Assembly: GCA_048526005.1 (NCBI GenBank)
Contig: DBFVEH010000021.1
Span: 62,001 to 126,000 of the forward strand
Direction: 5' to 3'
Source: QALR01 sp900552255
GTDB taxonomy: Bacteria; Bacillota; Clostridia; Oscillospirales; CAG-272
Length of the DNA stretch: 64,000 bases
The notes under the pieces are model-generated. The model was not told the DNA's origin, searched no databases, and worked only from the letters and a program-made list of their open reading frames with translations. Each line of letters opens with the position of its first letter. Within the stretch, counting starts at the first letter, position 1. The translations under genes were made by a program, and so were the position numbers. Below are positions 31,026-39,430 of the stretch, piece after piece.

Positions 31026-31060
31026 TTTCCATCAACACAAATGCTTCGCATTTGTGGGGT
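31026..31060. repeat. Short hairpin repeat, copy A
   Basis: A 35-bp repeat containing ACAAATGC-TTC-GCATTTGT, a perfect 8-bp stem with 3-base loop, matching 31112-31146 in 34 of 35 positions. It resembles an intergenic REP/MITE-like hairpin. Confidence 0.7.
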
Positions 31061-31111
31061 GTTTTGTGTCTAAGCGATCGATACCCGTTTGGGCTTTATA
31101 CCGTGTTTTTG

Positions 31112-31146
31112 TTTCCATTAACACAAATGCTTCGCATTTGTGGGGT
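31112..31146. repeat. Short hairpin repeat, copy B
   Basis: Second copy of the 35-bp hairpin repeat, in direct orientation, 86 bp from copy A. The remaining gap to 31308 holds AT-rich sequence without a gene. Confidence 0.7.
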
Positions 31147-31308
31147 TATTATACCACAAAAATGGGGAAAATACCATAAACGGCATATTTTTTCATAAAA
31201 TTCGGCTTCGTTGTATATGATAGCTATGTGGAAACAAGTTGGGTCGAAAAAAATATGGATTTTTCCGTTTTTCTATGGAAGAATCGACATTCTCCATATG
31301 AAAAACAC

Positions 31309-31337
31309 TTGCAATTTGCTATGATATTTGTTAGAAT
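31309..31337 (+). promoter_or_regulatory. Promoter of the 31402 membrane protein gene
   Basis: TTGCAA, 17-bp spacer, TAGAAT. Confidence 0.65.
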
Positions 31338-31401
31338 AAGAAAGGAATTTGTTTCCTAAAAATCGATATTCATGAATTCACAATAAGAAAGGAAGAAATC
31401 T

Positions 31402-31875
31402 ATGAACAAAAAAGCGATCGGTTCTGTCTTTGTGGCGCTTGCGCTCGTGCTTGCTCTGTTGAAAAGCTATGTTTGGGTGATGGTCGGGCTTCTGATAGCC
31501 GCCATCGTGTTTGCCTGTGAGGAAAAGCAGACGAAGCGGATTGCACAGTGCTTGGCACTTTTGTTGAGTGTTCTTGTCGTGATGCAGCTTTTGACTCTGA
31601 TTTTCGGCGGCTTTACCGGCAGCGGCTTGGATTATACCAAGTTTTACAACGGACTTACCAAATGGGCGGGAATCCTCACCAATTTCTATCTGATTGTATT
31701 TGTCGTTTTAGGCGCCGTTTCCTTCTTGCGCGACAAGGATATGCCGCTTTATGGAGCGCTTATCGATGCCATTTATGACGGATGCGGAAAGATAACAGGA
31801 AAGGGCAGGTCCCCTCAAGGCGGAACGAATGGACAGACGGGTCCATCCAATTCGGAAAATCAGAATCCATCATAA
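31402..31875 (+). CDS. Membrane protein of unknown function
   Basis: A 157-residue protein with four membrane helices in the first 112 residues (about 5-22, 24-40, 49-70 and 90-112) and a hydrophilic Gly/Ser/Asn-rich tail (GKGRSPQGGTNGQTGPSNSE). It has its own promoter, a clear ribosome site (AAAGGAAG) and a strong terminator, so it is a single-gene unit. No family recognised. Confidence 0.65.
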   Translation: MNKKAIGSVFVALALVLALLKSYVWVMVGLLIAAIVFACEEKQTKRIAQCLALLLSVLVVMQLLTLIFGGFTGSGLDYTKFYNGLTKWAGILTNFYLIVFVVLGAVSFLRDKDMPLYGALIDAIYDGCGKITGKGRSPQGGTNGQTGPSNSENQNPS

Positions 31876-31883
31876 AGCTTGAA

Positions 31884-31919
31884 ACAGAGGCGCCCGTTTC
31901 GGGCGTCTCTGTTCTTCTG
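31884..31919 (+). terminator. Terminator of the membrane protein gene
   Basis: ACAGAGGCGCCCG, TTT loop, CGGGCGTCTCTGT, then TCTTCT. Confidence 0.8.
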
Positions 31920-32003
31920 TCGCTTTGAGTGCGGGTATTGTATCGGATTTTGACAAATGGAAGCCGTTTTTTCTCTTTTCTGAAAAAATATCCCGATATT
32001 TTG

Positions 32004-32032
32004 TGGACAATTTTCACATCCTATGATATAAT
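32004..32032 (+). promoter_or_regulatory. Promoter of the gltX-glnS block
   Basis: TGGACA, 17-bp spacer, TATAAT, about 50 bases before the first gene of a long co-directional block. Confidence 0.7.
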
Positions 32033-32083
32033 ACAAAAATTAACAGGTCTATCATGGGTTAAAATCCAAAATGAGGTGCGGGA

Positions 32084-32695
32084 ATGAAGCGGATACGTCT
32101 TGTCACGGGACTGATTGCGACGAACGTCTATCTTATCGGAGACGAGACGACGGGGAAAGCGGCGGTCATCGATCCTGCGGCGGACTGCCGCCATATCCTG
32201 TCTGAGGCGGAAAAAAACGGCTTGACGATCGAAAAAATCCTTTTGACGCACGGACATTTTGATCATATCGGCGCGGCGAACGAACTTTCCGCCGTGACCG
32301 GAGCGGAGCTTTTTGTTTCTGCGCCGGATGCGGAGCTTCTCGCGGACGGGAACAAGAACGGTTCGCTTTTGTTTCTGCGCCGTTCCGTCGTATGCCGCAG
32401 CACGGCACATGTCTTTCACGACGGGGACGTGATATCTGTCGGCGAAATTCGTTTTTCCGTTCTGTATACGCCGGGACATACGCGCGGCTCGGCCTGCTTT
32501 TTTGCGATGGAGAACGGTGTTTGTGAATCGGTTTTTACGGGAGATACCGTTTTTGCCGATGGTTATGGGAGAACCGATCTTTACGGCGGAGACGAGGCGG
32601 CGCTGGCGCGTTCGCTTGTCACGCTCCTGCCGCGTCTTGCGGGAAAAACGATTTATCCCGGGCATGGAGAGCCCAAACGATTCGAGGAAATTTAA
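32084..32695 (+). CDS. Metallo-beta-lactamase-fold hydrolase (glyoxalase II-like)
   Basis: A 203-residue MBL-fold enzyme with the metal-binding motif THGHFDHIGA (HxHxDH), a second His in YTPGHTRGSACF, the bridging Asp in FTGDTVFADGYGRTDL and the last His in IYPGHGEPKRF. The size and motifs fit the YcbL/glyoxalase II-like branch that hydrolyses thioesters such as hydroxyacyl-thiols. It is first in the block leading to gltX, 35 bases ahead of it; the link to aminoacylation is positional only. Confidence 0.9.
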   Translation: MKRIRLVTGLIATNVYLIGDETTGKAAVIDPAADCRHILSEAEKNGLTIEKILLTHGHFDHIGAANELSAVTGAELFVSAPDAELLADGNKNGSLLFLRRSVVCRSTAHVFHDGDVISVGEIRFSVLYTPGHTRGSACFFAMENGVCESVFTGDTVFADGYGRTDLYGGDEAALARSLVTLLPRLAGKTIYPGHGEPKRFEEI

Positions 32696-32730
32696 AAATA
32701 CAATCTGATAAAAACGGAGAAATTCAAGTC

Positions 32731-34422
32731 ATGGATTACAAGCTTCTATCTGGTTTGCTGTTTCCCGACGTCGTTTTGACGCCGGAGGACGTCGAAAAAA
32801 ACTATCCGAGGCGGAATCTGCCGGAGGGCGCTAAGGTGACGCGCTTTGCGCCGAGCCCCACGGGCTTTATCCATCTCGGCGGGATTTACGGCGCGATGAT
32901 CGACGAGCGGCTCGCGCATCAGTCGGGCGGCGTATTCTATCTCAGGATCGAGGATACCGACGCGAAGCGCGAAGTCGAGGGCGCGGCGGAAGCGCTTGTC
33001 CGCACGCTTGCGGAATACGGACTGCATTTCGACGAGGGCGCTGTCGTCGGCGAGGATGGCGTCATCGCCGATAAGGGCGCCTACGGGCCGTATAAACAGA
33101 GTGCGCGCGTCTCGATTTATCATGTGTTTGCCAAAAAGCTTGTGGCCGAGGGAAGGGCGTATCCGGTCTTCACTTCGGCGGAGGAGCTGGAACGTCTTGC
33201 CGCCGCCGATAAAAAGGCGGAGGTGAAGAGCAAGGTTTGGACAGAGGAGGAGAGCACGCGCCAAAGAGAGGAAATGCTCGCGCAGCGTGAGTTTACGCTC
33301 GATGAGGTGAAAGCGCATCTTGCGGCGGGCGATCCGTTTGTTCTGCGGATTCTTTCGGACGGCGACGGCGAAAAAAAGGTCAAGGTCACGGATATCGTGC
33401 GCGGCGAGGTGGAGTTCCCGGAGAACGACGAGGATTTCGTGCTTCTCAAATCGGACGGCGTGCCGACCTATCATTTCGCCCACGCGGTGGACGACCATCT
33501 GATGGGAACGACGCATGTGATCCGCGGCGAGGAATGGCTTCCGAGCCTGCCGAAGCACGTGCAGCTTTTCCGCTATCTCGGCTTTAAGCTGCCGAAGTAT
33601 CTGCATACGGCGCAGATCATGAAGCTCGACGAGAACGGCAATAAGAAGAAGCTTTCCAAGCGCGATATGGGACTTGACATGAAAGATTACAAGCGCGGCG
33701 GCTATGCGCCGGAATGCGTGTGCGAGTATATCATGACGATTCTCAATTCCAACTACGACGAATGGAGAATGCAGAATCCCGACAAGCCTTATACGGATTT
33801 TCCGTTTTCGATCAAAAAAATGAGCAATTCGGGATGCCTGCTTGATTTTGCAAAGCTTACCGATGTCTCCAAAAATGTCATCTCAAAAATGCCGGCAGAA
33901 GAGGTCTATGAAAAGCTTGTCGCATGGGCGGAAGAATACGATCCCGATTTTGCCTTGGTGCTGGAAGCGGACGCGGATTATGCAAAATCGATTCTTGCTA
34001 TCGGCAGAGGCGGCAAAAAGCCGCGCAAGGATCTTGCGACATGGGCGGACGCAAAGCCGTACATGGGCTTTTTCTACGACCGCTATTATCGGATTGAGGA
34101 CGGCTATCCCGACGGTTTCGATAAATCCATCATAAAAGAGACGCTTGCAAGATTCCTTGCGGGATATGACCCCGCGGACGAGATGAGCGCGTGGTTCGAT
34201 AAAATCAAAAAAATCGCGGACGAGCTGGGCTTTGCTTCGGATATGAAAGCCTATAAGGCGAACCCATCCGCGTTCCGCGGCAGCGTTGCGGATATTTCCT
34301 CGTTTATCCGCGTCGCGGTAACGGGCAAGCAGAACGCCCCCGATCTTTATACGGTGATGGGCATTCTCGGTAAGCAGAGGACGAGGGCGAGAATCGAAGC
34401 GCAGATCGCGGCGCTTTCTTAA
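32731..34422 (+). CDS. gltX: Glutamate--tRNA ligase
   Basis: A 563-residue class I synthetase: HIGH-type motif FAPSPTGFIHLGG near 50, RIEDTDAKREVEG, and the KMSKS equivalent KKLSKRDMG. The C-terminal anticodon domain is present. It is longer than the usual 480-residue bacterial GluRS and of the type seen in Clostridia. Since glnS follows immediately, glutamine-tRNA can be charged directly and this enzyme need not be non-discriminating, though that cannot be read from the sequence. Only 15 bases separate the two genes. Confidence 0.95.
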   Translation: MDYKLLSGLLFPDVVLTPEDVEKNYPRRNLPEGAKVTRFAPSPTGFIHLGGIYGAMIDERLAHQSGGVFYLRIEDTDAKREVEGAAEALVRTLAEYGLHFDEGAVVGEDGVIADKGAYGPYKQSARVSIYHVFAKKLVAEGRAYPVFTSAEELERLAAADKKAEVKSKVWTEEESTRQREEMLAQREFTLDEVKAHLAAGDPFVLRILSDGDGEKKVKVTDIVRGEVEFPENDEDFVLLKSDGVPTYHFAHAVDDHLMGTTHVIRGEEWLPSLPKHVQLFRYLGFKLPKYLHTAQIMKLDENGNKKKLSKRDMGLDMKDYKRGGYAPECVCEYIMTILNSNYDEWRMQNPDKPYTDFPFSIKKMSNSGCLLDFAKLTDVSKNVISKMPAEEVYEKLVAWAEEYDPDFALVLEADADYAKSILAIGRGGKKPRKDLATWADAKPYMGFFYDRYYRIEDGYPDGFDKSIIKETLARFLAGYDPADEMSAWFDKIKKIADELGFASDMKAYKANPSAFRGSVADISSFIRVAVTGKQNAPDLYTVMGILGKQRTRARIEAQIAALS

Positions 34423-34437
34423 AAGGAGACGGAGAAT

Positions 34438-36108
34438 ATGGCAGAAATGGAAAATAATTTTATCTATGAGGCGATAGACGGCGATATCCGCGAGGGAAAG
34501 GTGCGAGCGGACGAGATCCACACCCGTTTCCCGCCGGAGCCGAACGGCTATTTGCATATCGGCCACTGCAAGGCCATGATCATCGACTTCGGCACGGCGA
34601 AAAAATACGGCGGCAAATGCAATCTGCGCATGGACGACACCAATCCTGCCAAGGAGGATACCGAATTTGTCGACGCCATCAAGGAGGATATCCATTGGCT
34701 CGGTTTCGACTGGGACGACCGTTTTTATTACGGCTCCGATTATTTTGAGAGGACCTATGAGCTGGCTGTCGGCCTTATCAAAAAGGGACTCGCTTACGTC
34801 TGTGAGCTCTCTCCCGAGCAGTTCCGCGATCCGAAATACTGCGGAGATCTCACGCATCCCGCCGTGTCGCCTTACCGCGACAGGCCGGCGGAGGAGAGTC
34901 TCGATCTGTTTGCCCGTATGAGGGCGGGCGAATTTCCGGAGGGACGCTATACGCTGCGCGCGAAAATCGACCTTGATTCGGGCAATTTCTGCATGCGCGA
35001 TCCCGTCATCTACCGCATCAAATATGTGGAGCATCACAGACAGGGAACGTCATGGTGCATCTTCCCGATGTACGATTTCGCGCATCCGATTCAGGACGCG
35101 CTTGAGGGTATTACGCACTCGCTCTGCTCGTTGGAATATGAGATCCATCGTCCGCTTTACAACTGGGTGGTCGATAACATCGACATCGATTATAAAAACG
35201 GCGTGAAGCCGCGGCAAATCGAGTTTGCAAGGCTCAACCTGACGCATACGGTCATGTCGAAGCGCCATCTGCGCTCGCTTGTCGAGCGCGGCATCGTGGA
35301 CGGCTGGGACGATCCGCGTATGCCGACGCTCTGCGGCTTGCGCCGCCGCGGCTATACGGCGGAATCGATTCTTGACTTCATCGGCAGAATCGGCGTTTCC
35401 AAGGCGAACAGCCTTGTCGACATCCGGCTGCTGGAAAGCTGCATCCGCGAGGAGCTGAATGAGAAGGCGCCGCGCCGAATCTGCGTCGTCCGTCCCATAA
35501 AGGTTGTCATCGACAATTATCCGGCGGATAAAACCGAATATTTCACGCTGCCCAACAATCCAAACGATCCGGAGGCGGGAGGACGCGAGGTTCCGTTCAC
35601 AAAAACGCTCTATATCGACGCGGACGATTTCGCAGAGGTGCCGCCGCCGAAGTTCTTCCGTCTGAAGCCGGAGGGCGAGGTGCGGCTGATGGGCGCTTAT
35701 ATCGTGAAATGCGGGAAAATCGTGAAAAATCCGGATGGGACGATCGGAGAGATCCATTGTACGGCCGATCTCGAGACCGGGAACGGCACCCCTGCGGACG
35801 GCAGAAAAATCAAAGGGACGATCCACTGGCTCTCGGCGGAATATGCCGCGGATACGACGCTTGTGCTGTACGACCACCTTTTCACGCTCGAAAATGTCGC
35901 GGATATGCCGGAGGGTAAGACCTACGACGACTATATCAGTCCGGATTCCGCCGTCAGGATCGATCACGCAAAAATCGAACCTGCGGCGGCCGGGGCGAAG
36001 CCGGGCGAGAAATTCCAGTTTGTGCGCACGGGATATTTCGCCGTCGATACGAAGAATCCGAACACATTTAACCGCATTGTCGGACTAAAGGACGGGTACA
36101 AGGCATGA
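34438..36108 (+). CDS. glnS: Glutamine--tRNA ligase
   Basis: A 556-residue class I synthetase with the GlnRS-specific form FPPEPNGYLHIGHCKAM, then MDDTNPAKEDTEFVDAI, the KMSKS region HTVMSKRHLRSLVE and the C-terminal beta-barrel anticodon domains (YFTLPNNPNDPEAGGREVPF). GlnRS is patchily distributed in Bacillota, many of which use the GatCAB route instead. The ribosome site AGGAGACGGAG precedes the start. Its stop overlaps the LUD gene start by ATGA. Confidence 0.97.
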   Translation: MAEMENNFIYEAIDGDIREGKVRADEIHTRFPPEPNGYLHIGHCKAMIIDFGTAKKYGGKCNLRMDDTNPAKEDTEFVDAIKEDIHWLGFDWDDRFYYGSDYFERTYELAVGLIKKGLAYVCELSPEQFRDPKYCGDLTHPAVSPYRDRPAEESLDLFARMRAGEFPEGRYTLRAKIDLDSGNFCMRDPVIYRIKYVEHHRQGTSWCIFPMYDFAHPIQDALEGITHSLCSLEYEIHRPLYNWVVDNIDIDYKNGVKPRQIEFARLNLTHTVMSKRHLRSLVERGIVDGWDDPRMPTLCGLRRRGYTAESILDFIGRIGVSKANSLVDIRLLESCIREELNEKAPRRICVVRPIKVVIDNYPADKTEYFTLPNNPNDPEAGGREVPFTKTLYIDADDFAEVPPPKFFRLKPEGEVRLMGAYIVKCGKIVKNPDGTIGEIHCTADLETGNGTPADGRKIKGTIHWLSAEYAADTTLVLYDHLFTLENVADMPEGKTYDDYISPDSAVRIDHAKIEPAAAGAKPGEKFQFVRTGYFAVDTKNPNTFNRIVGLKDGYKA

Positions 36109-36752
36109 AAGAACGGATTGAAAAAACCATGGAGGCGCTCCGGAAAAACAATATGGACGCCTATTATGCGGAAACGGGGGCACAGGCGAGAGCGCTTGCG
36201 CTCTCCCTAATCCCCGCGGGCGCCGTCTGCGCGTCCGGCGGCTCGGTGACGCTTTCTGAGACGGGGATTATCGACGCCTTGAAAAGCGGAGATTACCGCT
36301 ATATCGACCGTAGCGCCGCCAGACTTACGCCGGAAGAGCGGGAGGCGGCGATGATCCGCGCGATGACGGCGGATTTTTACCTTTCCAGCGCCAACGCCGT
36401 CACCGAGGAGGGCACGCTTTACAATGTAGACGGAAATTCCAACCGGGTTTCAGCGCTGCTTTACGGGCCGAAAAACGTCATTATCGTCGCAGGCGTCAAC
36501 AAGCTTGTGAAAAATCTTGACGAGGCGATCCGGCGTGTGAAAACGGTGTCCGCGCCGGAAAACTGCAAGCGGCTCGGCTGTGATACCTACTGCTTCCGCA
36601 CCGGAGAATGCGTTTCTCTGCGGTCGGACGGCGGCATGACGGACGGCTGTGTCTCGGATGCGCGGATCTGCTGCAATTATGTCGTCATGGCAAGACAGCG
36701 GCACAAATCCAGAATCAAGGTCATTCTTGTCGGAGAAACACTCGGCTATTGA
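36105..36752 (+). CDS. LUD-domain (LutC/YkgG-like) protein
   Basis: A 215-residue LUD protein: ASGGSVTLSETGIIDALKSG, RAMTADFYLSSANAVTEEGT, LYNVDGNSNRVSALLYGPKN and VIIVAGVNKLVKNLDEAI are the recognisable core. Relatives act with LutA/LutB in lactate oxidation, but those partners are absent here. The C-terminal Cys residues (CKRLGCDTYC ... CCNYVV) could bind a metal or cluster. It is coupled to glnS by a 4-base overlap and lies 12 bases before sufC. Confidence 0.85.
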   Translation: MKERIEKTMEALRKNNMDAYYAETGAQARALALSLIPAGAVCASGGSVTLSETGIIDALKSGDYRYIDRSAARLTPEEREAAMIRAMTADFYLSSANAVTEEGTLYNVDGNSNRVSALLYGPKNVIIVAGVNKLVKNLDEAIRRVKTVSAPENCKRLGCDTYCFRTGECVSLRSDGGMTDGCVSDARICCNYVVMARQRHKSRIKVILVGETLGY

Positions 36753-36764
36753 TACGGAGGTTTT

Positions 36765-37493
36765 ATGTTAGAGCTGGAACATATATCGTTTGAAGCGGAA
36801 GGCGAAGCCGGAAAAAAGGAGATCCTGCGGGATATCAGTCTCAAAATCGACGAACGGTTTGTCGCGATCACCGGTCCGAACGGCGGCGGAAAATCGACGC
36901 TCGCCAAACTAATTGCGGGGATCGACGCGCCGAGTGCGGGACGGATTCTCTTCGACGGAGAGGACATCACCTCGCTTTCCGTGACGGAGCGCGCACGGCG
37001 CGGAATCAGCTTTGCTTTCCAGCAGCCGGTACGCTTTAAGGGGATCACAGTCAAGGACCTGATTACCATTGCGTCGGGCAGAAAAATCGGCGTTGCGCAG
37101 GCCTGCGAGTATCTTTCAGAGGTCGGGCTTTGCGCGCGCGATTATATCGACCGCGAGGTCAACGCCTCGCTTTCCGGCGGTGAGCTCAAACGCATCGAGA
37201 TCGCGACGGTACTCGCGCGCGGCACGAAGCTTTCCATTTTTGACGAGCCGGAGGCGGGGATCGATCTTTGGAGCTTCAATAATCTCATTCGCGTATTTGA
37301 AAGCATGTATGAGAAAAAGGGCGGTTCCATTCTGATCATTTCGCATCAGGAACGGATTTTGAATATCGCCGACAAGATCCTTGTGATCGCGGACGGACGG
37401 CTCAGCAAAATCGGAACAAGGGAGGAAATCCTGCCGGAGCTGCTCGGCTCTTCCGAGGGCGCATGCCAAACGCTGTCGGAAAAAATCGTATGA
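36765..37493 (+). CDS. sufC: Fe-S assembly ATPase SufC (minimal SUF system)
   Basis: A 242-residue ABC-type ATPase: Walker A GPNGGGKST, FAFQQPVRFKGITVKDL, signature ASLSGGELKRIEIA, Walker B LSIFDEPEAGIDLW and switch His in IISHQ. The GELKR signature and FDEPEAGID are typical of SufC. It partners the SufB-like scaffold encoded 25 bases downstream. There is no sufD, sufS or sufU here, so this matches the two-component minimal form seen in anaerobes and archaea. Confidence 0.9.
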   Translation: MLELEHISFEAEGEAGKKEILRDISLKIDERFVAITGPNGGGKSTLAKLIAGIDAPSAGRILFDGEDITSLSVTERARRGISFAFQQPVRFKGITVKDLITIASGRKIGVAQACEYLSEVGLCARDYIDREVNASLSGGELKRIEIATVLARGTKLSIFDEPEAGIDLWSFNNLIRVFESMYEKKGGSILIISHQERILNIADKILVIADGRLSKIGTREEILPELLGSSEGACQTLSEKIV

Positions 37494-37518
37494 GCCGAAA
37501 GGAAAAGGGAGAAACATC

Positions 37519-38439
37519 ATGATCGACGAAATTCAGAAAAATCTGCTCCGTGAAATCGCGGATCTGCACGGCATCCCGACCGGCGCTTACAACATCCGTG
37601 CAAATGGAGATGCGGCCGGCCGCGCGACGACGGAGCATATCGATATCGTCACCAAGACGGACAAAGCCGGAATCGACATCATTATCAAGCCAGGCACCAA
37701 AAACGAGAGCGTCCATATCCCCGTCATCATCAGCGAGAGCGGGCTTTCCGAGGTTGTTTACAACGATTTTTATATCGGGGAGGGCGCGGATGTGACGATC
37801 ATCGCGGGCTGCGGCATCCATAACTGCGGCGTGCAGAAATCCGAGCATGACGGCGTACACAGCTTTTTTGTAGAGAAAAACGCGCGTGTCCGCTATGTTG
37901 AAAAGCATTACGGCGAGGGCGACGGAAACGGAAAAAATGTGATGAATCCGACGACGGTCGTCTCGCTTGCCGAGGGGGCTTATATGGAGATGGAGACGAC
38001 GCAGATAAAGGGCGTCGATTCCACGGTGCGCAAAACGACGGCGAAGCTTGCCGCCGGCGCTACCCTTATCATAAAGGAAAAAATCATGACGCATGGGAAT
38101 CAGCTTGCCGAGACGGATTTCACCGTCGATCTCGACGGCGAAGGCTCCGGCGCGAATGTGATCTCACGCTCGGTGGCAAAGGAGCATTCCCGTCAGGTGT
38201 TCCGCTCCAACATCCGCGGCAACGCAAAGTGCTCCGGTCATTCCGAATGCGACTCCATCATTATGGATGAGGCGTCCGTCAGTGCGATTCCCGAGATCAC
38301 GGCGGCAAGTGTCGAAGCGAGCCTCATACACGAGGCGGCGATCGGAAAAATCGCGGGAGAGCAGCTGACAAAGCTCATGACCCTGGGGCTTTCCGAAAAA
38401 GAGGCGGAGGAGCAGATCATCAGCGGCTTTTTGAAATGA
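37519..38439 (+). CDS. SufB/SufD-family Fe-S scaffold (minimal SUF system)
   Basis: The 306-residue protein is a compact SufB/SufD beta-helix: NDFYIGEGADVTIIAGCGIH, NCGVQKSEHDGVHSFFVEKN, GANVISRSVAKEHSRQVFRS, and the C-terminal SLIHEAAIGKIAGEQLTKLM TLGLSEKEAEEQII. It is about 160 residues shorter than canonical SufB and lacks the N-terminal domain. With SufC it should assemble Fe-S clusters, needed for the ferredoxin enzymes in this window. Its stop overlaps the EamA gene by 4 bases. Confidence 0.9.
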   Translation: MIDEIQKNLLREIADLHGIPTGAYNIRANGDAAGRATTEHIDIVTKTDKAGIDIIIKPGTKNESVHIPVIISESGLSEVVYNDFYIGEGADVTIIAGCGIHNCGVQKSEHDGVHSFFVEKNARVRYVEKHYGEGDGNGKNVMNPTTVVSLAEGAYMEMETTQIKGVDSTVRKTTAKLAAGATLIIKEKIMTHGNQLAETDFTVDLDGEGSGANVISRSVAKEHSRQVFRSNIRGNAKCSGHSECDSIIMDEASVSAIPEITAASVEASLIHEAAIGKIAGEQLTKLMTLGLSEKEAEEQIISGFLK

Positions 38440-39392
38440 AACACCAAAAATTGAATATGGCGCGCGTCGGTTCGGCGGCGCTTTTTGCGGCGGCCTTTAT
38501 TTGGGGCACCTCCTTTGTCATGATGAAAGACGTGTCTGAAAAGCTTCCGCCGAGCCTTCTGCTTGCGCTTCGTTTTACCATTGCCTGCGCCGCCTTGGCA
38601 CTTGTCTTTTTCAAGCATATGAAAAAGATGGATAAAAGCTATCTCCTGCCGGGGCTTGTCATCGGTATTTTGCTGTTTTCCGCTTATCTCATTCAAACCT
38701 ATGGGCTGATCGGTACGACGCCGGGAAAAAATGCCTTTCTCACGGCTTCCTATTGTGTGATTACGCCGTTTCTCTTTTGGGCGGCGGCAAAAAAGCGGCC
38801 GGATCGCTATAACATTTTATCGGCGCTGATATGTCTTGCGGGGATCCTCCTTATTTCCGTGGATTTTGCCGGAGAATCGCTATTTCATATCGGTCTTGGC
38901 GATATCCTCACGCTGATATGCGGATTTTTCTATGCAGCACAGATTGTCGCGATTTCCGTAATGGCGAAGGACAAGGACCCGGTGATCGTCACGGTATTGC
39001 AGTTCGGCGTTGCCGCCGTTCTTTCATGGATCACATTCGGCGTCCTTTCCGCTTTCGGCTTGGCTCCGGTGGGCGCCGTGTCTGCCGACTTCGGAAGCCT
39101 TGCGTGGCAGATCCTCTATCTTGCCCTTATGTGTACGGGCGCCGCGATTCTGTTCCAAAATTTTGGGCAGAAATACGCGCATCCCGCGAGCGCTGCCGTC
39201 ATTTTGACGTTTGAGGCGGTATTCGGCGCGCTGTTTTCCCTTGCTCTCGGCAGAGAGGAGGGCTTTACCGTATGGCGCGCGTTGGGCTTTGTGCTTGTGT
39301 TTGCAGCGGTTGTCATATCGGAAACAAAGCTGTCGTTTCTCCGGAGGAAAAGGGAGCGACCGAAAAAAGAAATACCGGAAGGTCATACATAA
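38436..39392 (+). CDS. EamA/DMT-family transporter
   Basis: A 318-residue inner-membrane protein with ten helices made of two EamA repeats. The first starts near AAAFIWGTSFVMMKDVSEKL and the second near LGDILTLICGFFYAAQIVAI. Family members export or exchange amino acids and other metabolites. The overlap with the suf gene makes it the last gene of the block; a functional tie to Fe-S assembly is not established. A bidirectional terminator follows. Confidence 0.9.
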   Translation: MKHQKLNMARVGSAALFAAAFIWGTSFVMMKDVSEKLPPSLLLALRFTIACAALALVFFKHMKKMDKSYLLPGLVIGILLFSAYLIQTYGLIGTTPGKNAFLTASYCVITPFLFWAAAKKRPDRYNILSALICLAGILLISVDFAGESLFHIGLGDILTLICGFFYAAQIVAISVMAKDKDPVIVTVLQFGVAAVLSWITFGVLSAFGLAPVGAVSADFGSLAWQILYLALMCTGAAILFQNFGQKYAHPASAAVILTFEAVFGALFSLALGREEGFTVWRALGFVLVFAAVVISETKLSFLRRKRERPKKEIPEGHT

Positions 39393-39423
39393 CAAAAAGG
39401 ATTGCAAAAGCAATCCTTTTTGT
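39391..39423. terminator. Bidirectional terminator
   Basis: AACAAAAAGGATTGC, loop AAAA, GCAATCCTTTTTGTT, between convergent genes. Confidence 0.85.
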
Positions 39424-39430
39424 TATGTTA

